DNA of 64,000 nucleotides from Euonymus europaeus (Eukaryota > Streptophyta > Magnoliopsida > Celastrales > Celastraceae). Shown here piece after piece: positions 61,251-64,000 of this stretch. The notes beneath the pieces are model-generated. The model had not been told where the DNA came from, ran no database searches, and saw only the letters and a program-made list of their open reading frames with translations. Made by a program: the position numbers and the translations under genes. The stretch covers positions 22,850,760 through 22,914,759 of the forward strand of contig OY756969.1 in assembly GCA_963580455.1 (NCBI GenBank), read 5' to 3'. Within the stretch, counting starts at the first letter, position 1. Each line of letters begins with the position of its first letter.

Positions 61251-62400
61251 ATTTTTAGCTTGACTTCACACTACTTTTCGAGCTCTACAATCCTGTTGTT
61301 TTGGTTTTTGATTTCAGAACTCGTGGAAAGTAGGTCTCGTTTCACCTAGTTAGCCGCGAATTGTGGTTTCTTTACGTAAACGCTTTTATGAATATCCGTT
61401 GACTCCGAGTTCTGAATTCGGTGATTTTTAGCTTGATTTCACACTACTTTACGAGCTCTTCAATCCTGATATTTCGGTTTTTGATTTCAGAACTTGTGGC
61501 TAGTAGGTCTCGTTTCACCTAGTTAGCCGCGAATTGTGGTTTTTTACGTAAACGGTTTTATGAATATCCGTTGACTCCGAGTTCTGAATTCGGTGATTTT
61601 TAGCTTGACTTCACACTACTTTTCGAGCTCTACAATCCTGGCATCTCGGTTTTTTATTTCAGAACTCGTGGCTAGTAGGTCTCGTTTCACCTAGTTAGGC
61701 GCGAATTGCGGTTTCTTTACGTAAACGGTTTTATGAATATCCGTTGACTCCGAGTTGAATTCGGCGATTTTTAGCTTGATTTCAGACTACTTTTCGAGCT
61801 CTAAAATCTTGGCGTTTCGGTTTTTCATTTCAGAACTTGTGGCTAGTGGGTCTCGTTTCATCTAGTTAGCCGCGAATTGTGGTTTTTTACGTAAATGGTT
61901 TTATGAATATCCGTTGACTCCGAGTTCTGAATTCGATGATTTTTAGCTTGACTTCACACTACTTTTCGAGCTCTACAATCCTGTTGTTTTGGTTTTTGAT
62001 TTCAGAACTCGTGGATAGTAGGTCTCGTTTCACCTAGTTAGCCGCGAATTGTGGTTTCTTTACGTAAACGCTTTTATGAATATCCGTTGACTCCGAGTTC
62101 TGAATTCTGTGATTTTTAGCTTGATTTCACACTACTTTTCGAGCTCTACAATCCTCGCAATTCGGTTTTGGATTTCCGAACTCGTGGCTAGTAGGTCTCT
62201 ATTCACCTAGTTAGGCGCGAAATATGGTTTTTTACGTAAACGGTTTTATGAATATCCGTTGACTCCGAGTTCTGAATTCGTTGATTTTTAGCTTGATTTC
62301 ACACTACTTTTCGATCTCTACAATCCTGTTGTGTCGGTTTTTTATTTCAGAACTCGTGGCTAGTAGGTGTCGTTTCACCTTGTTGGGCGCGAATTGTGGT
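61251..62400. repeat. Patch matching about 51.85-53.1 kb, with two units missing
   Basis: GAGTTGAATTCGGCG (61753) and CTGTTGTTTTGG match 52090 onward at +9663. CCTCGCAATTCGG (62148) matches 52830 at +9318. The loss of 345 bp is two monomers, and the join is the chimeric unit at 62041-62213. Confidence 0.85.
62041..62213. repeat. Chimeric monomer marking a two-unit deletion
   Basis: The left part (ACGCTTTTATG) matches the 52.38 kb unit, the middle GAATTCTGTG the next unit, and the right part (CCTCGCAATTCGG, TTGGATTTCCG) the one after. Length is a normal 173, so the exchange was in register. Confidence 0.8.
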
Positions 62401-62904
62401 TTCTTTACGTAAACGGTTTTATTTTTATCCGATGACTCTGAGTTCTGAATTCGGTGATTTTTATCTTGATTTCACACTACTTTTCAAGCTCTACAATCCT
62501 GGCGTTTCGGTTTTTGATTTAAGAACTCGTGGCTAGTAGGTCTCGTTTCACCTAGTTAGCCGCAAATTGTGGTTTCTTTACGTAAACGGTTTTATGAATA
62601 TTTGTTGACTCCGAGTTCTGAATTCGTTGATTTTTAGCTTGATTTCACACTACTTTTCGATCTCTACAATCCTGGCATTTCGGTTTTTGATTTCAGAACT
62701 CGTGGCTAGTAGGTGTCGTTTCACCTAGTTAGGCGCTAATTGTGGTTTCTTTACGTAAACGGTTTTATGGATATCCGATGACTCCGAGTTCTGAATTCGA
62801 TGATTTTTAGCTTGATTTCACACTGCTTTTCGAGCTCTACAATCCTGACTTTTCGGTTTTTGATTTCAGAACTCGTGGCTAGTAGGTCTCGTTTCACCTT
62901 GTAA

Positions 62905-63595
62905 GCCGAGAAATGTGGTTTCTTTACGTAAACGGTTTTATGAATATCCGTTGACTTCGAGTTCTGAATTCGGTGATTTTTAGCTTGATTTCACACTACT
63001 TTTCGATCTCTACAATCCTGGCGTTTCGGTTTTTGATTTCAGAACTCGTGGCTAGTAGGTCTCGTTTCACCTAGTTAGCCGCGAATTGTGGTTTCTTTAG
63101 GTAAATTGTTTTATGAATATTTGTTGACTCCGAGTTCTGAATGCGGTGATTTTTAGCTTGATTTCACACTACTTTTCGATCTCTACAATCCTGGCGTTTC
63201 GGTTTTTGATTTCAGAACTTGTGGCTAGTAGGTCTCTTTTCACCTAGTTAGGCGCAAAATGTGGTTTTTTACGTAAACGGTTTTATGAATATCCGTTGAC
63301 TCCGAGTTCTGAATTCGTTGATTTTTAGCTTGATTTCACACTACTTTTCGAGCTCTACAATCCTGGTGTGTCGGTTTTTGATTTCAGAACTCGTGGCTAG
63401 TAGGTGTCGTTTCACCTAGTTAAGCGCGAATTATGGTTTCTTTACGTAAACGGTTTTATGAATATCCGATGACTCTGAGTTCTGAATTCGGTGATTTTTA
63501 TCTTGATTTCACACTACTTTTCGAGCTCTACAATCCTGGTCTTTCGGTTTTTGATTTCAGAACTCGTGGCTAGTAGGTCTCGTTTCACCTATTTA
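62905..63595. repeat. 4-monomer segment matching 29463-30152, 33.4 kb away
   Basis: The same four-unit order is present: AAGCCGAGAAATG with GACTTCGAG, AGGTAAATTGTTTTATG, a short unit with GAATTCGTTGA and GGTGTGTCGG, and CCGATGACTCTG with TTTATCTTG and GGTCTTTCGG. The spacing is about 33442 bp. The second unit here keeps CTCTACAATCC, which the 29 kb copies have lost (CTCTAAATCC), so this version may be less derived. Confidence 0.82.
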
Positions 63596-63939
63596 GGCGC
63601 GAAATGTGGTTTTTTACGTAAACGGTTTTATGAATATCCGTTGACTCCGAGTTCTGAATTCGGTGATTTTTAGCTTGATTTCACACTACTTTTAGAGCTC
63701 TAGAATACTGGCATTTCGGTTTTTGATTTCAAAACTTGTGGCTAGTAGGTCTCGTTTCACCTAGTTAGCCGCGAATTGTGGTTTTTTACGTAAACGGTTT
63801 TATGAATATCCGTTGACTCCGAGTTTTGAATTCAGTGATTTTTAGCTTGATTTCACACTACTTTTCGATCTCTACAATCCTGGCGTTTCGGTTTTTGATT
63901 TCAGAACTCGTGGCTAGTAGGTCTCGTTTCACCTAGTTA

Positions 63940-64000
63940 GCCGCGAATTGTGGTTTCTTTACGTAAACGGTTTTATGAATATCCGTTGACTCCGAGTTCT
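63940..64000. repeat. Partial monomer at the window edge
   Basis: The first 61 bases of a standard CCGCGAATTGTGG unit are present, ending at CGAGTTCT inside the hairpin. The array continues beyond the window. Confidence 0.95.

Larger units (their letters stand above)
1..64000. repeat. Satellite DNA array, 173-bp monomer, about 370 tandem copies
   Basis: A conserved unit recurs without a break across the window: landmark words such as TTTACGTAAACGG and GATTTCAGAACTCGTGG return every 172-174 bases. The first five monomers start at 1, 174, 347, 520 and 693, exactly 173 apart. All units have the same orientation; I saw no inversion, no inserted element and no flanking unique DNA. Most length change comes from a one-base-shorter form (TTTTTTACG instead of TTTCTTTACG), a one-base-longer form (CTCGGTGG instead of CTCGTGG), and rare 2-, 14- and 28-bp deletions. 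The unit length suits one nucleosome plus linker, as in many centromeric satellites. Centromere identity is inferred; pericentromeric or subtelomeric heterochromatin is possible. I do not recognise the family. Confidence 0.98.

Noticed and set aside
63491..63673. 60-codon open reading frame starting at GTG
   Set aside because: It lies entirely in satellite monomers, starts at a GTG in GGTGATTTTTA, spans just over one unit, and survives only because local substitutions remove stops. It shows no domain and no conservation as protein.
1..64000. CRISPR array
   Set aside because: There are regular repeats but no unique spacers: the full 173 bp is repeated. Unit length and HOR order fit satellite DNA.
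1..64000. Tandem rRNA, tRNA or 5S gene units, or rDNA spacer repeats
   Set aside because: There is no cloverleaf, no recognisable rRNA segment and no internal promoter boxes, and the unit is too short to hold a gene plus spacer.
1..64000. Transposon or retroelement insertion in the array
   Set aside because: Every stretch read aligns to the monomer. There are no terminal repeats, target duplications or coding remnants.
1..64000. Telomeric or microsatellite tracts
   Set aside because: No TTTAGGG, TTAGGG or short tandem motif runs were found; the T-rich tracts are short parts of the monomer.

Overview
The whole 64 kb window is one uninterrupted satellite DNA array. A unit of about 173 bp (172 bp in a common variant) is repeated head to tail about 370 times. 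Every monomer lies in the same orientation. There is no gene, RNA gene, transposon or unique sequence between units, and the array runs off both ends. The consensus is about 41% GC. For all entries, monomer position 1 is window base 1 (GGCGCGAA...), so the first monomer is 1-173 and the window stops 61 bases into a monomer that starts at 63940.

Organism: this is nuclear DNA of a eukaryote. Unit length near one nucleosome repeat, array size and layered higher-order repeats (HORs) are typical of centromeric or other heterochromatic satellites. Differences between monomers are rich in CpG to TpG/CpA changes, which points to a genome that methylates CpG. A plant is my best guess. I do not recognise the family, and the sequence is not human alpha satellite or the Arabidopsis 178-bp repeat as I know them. 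Species and centromere function are inference.

Monomer anatomy (consensus): a 10-bp palindrome TTTACGTAAA (19-28); an imperfect hairpin CCGAGTTCTGAATTCGG (53-69) containing an EcoRI site; a SacI palindrome GAGCTC (101-106); an 11-bp perfect inverted repeat (54-64 against 134-144); a fast-changing window (about 113-121) between conserved blocks; and TTTCA copies at 85, 133 and 161.

Layout: (1) 1-10137 holds dimers, a 7-mer, a 9-mer and a clean tandem pair of 11-mers (6392-10137), each copy carrying the same 28-bp deletion. (2) 10138-22.9 kb holds a run of 174-bp monomers, a 6-mer pair (12731-14806), a block of about 10 monomers repeated 2592 bp away, a 5-mer pair and a 4-mer pair. (3) 22.9-34 kb holds an 18-19-monomer block, copied and enlarged, tagged by monomers with a 14-bp deletion. 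(4) 34-54 kb is a mosaic of 2-, 4-, 7-, 8- and 9-monomer repeats. (5) 54.45-60.49 kb is a large tandem duplication (20 and 15 monomers, differing by one internal 5-mer). (6) 60.5-64 kb is a patchwork of pieces matching 52 kb, 59 kb and 29 kb.

There are no genes to work together. The biology lies in array evolution: unequal crossover, conversion that makes chimeric monomers, and dense dyad symmetry that may matter for chromatin. Matches were read by eye from diagnostic variants, so block edges are accurate to about one monomer unless an exact spacing is given.
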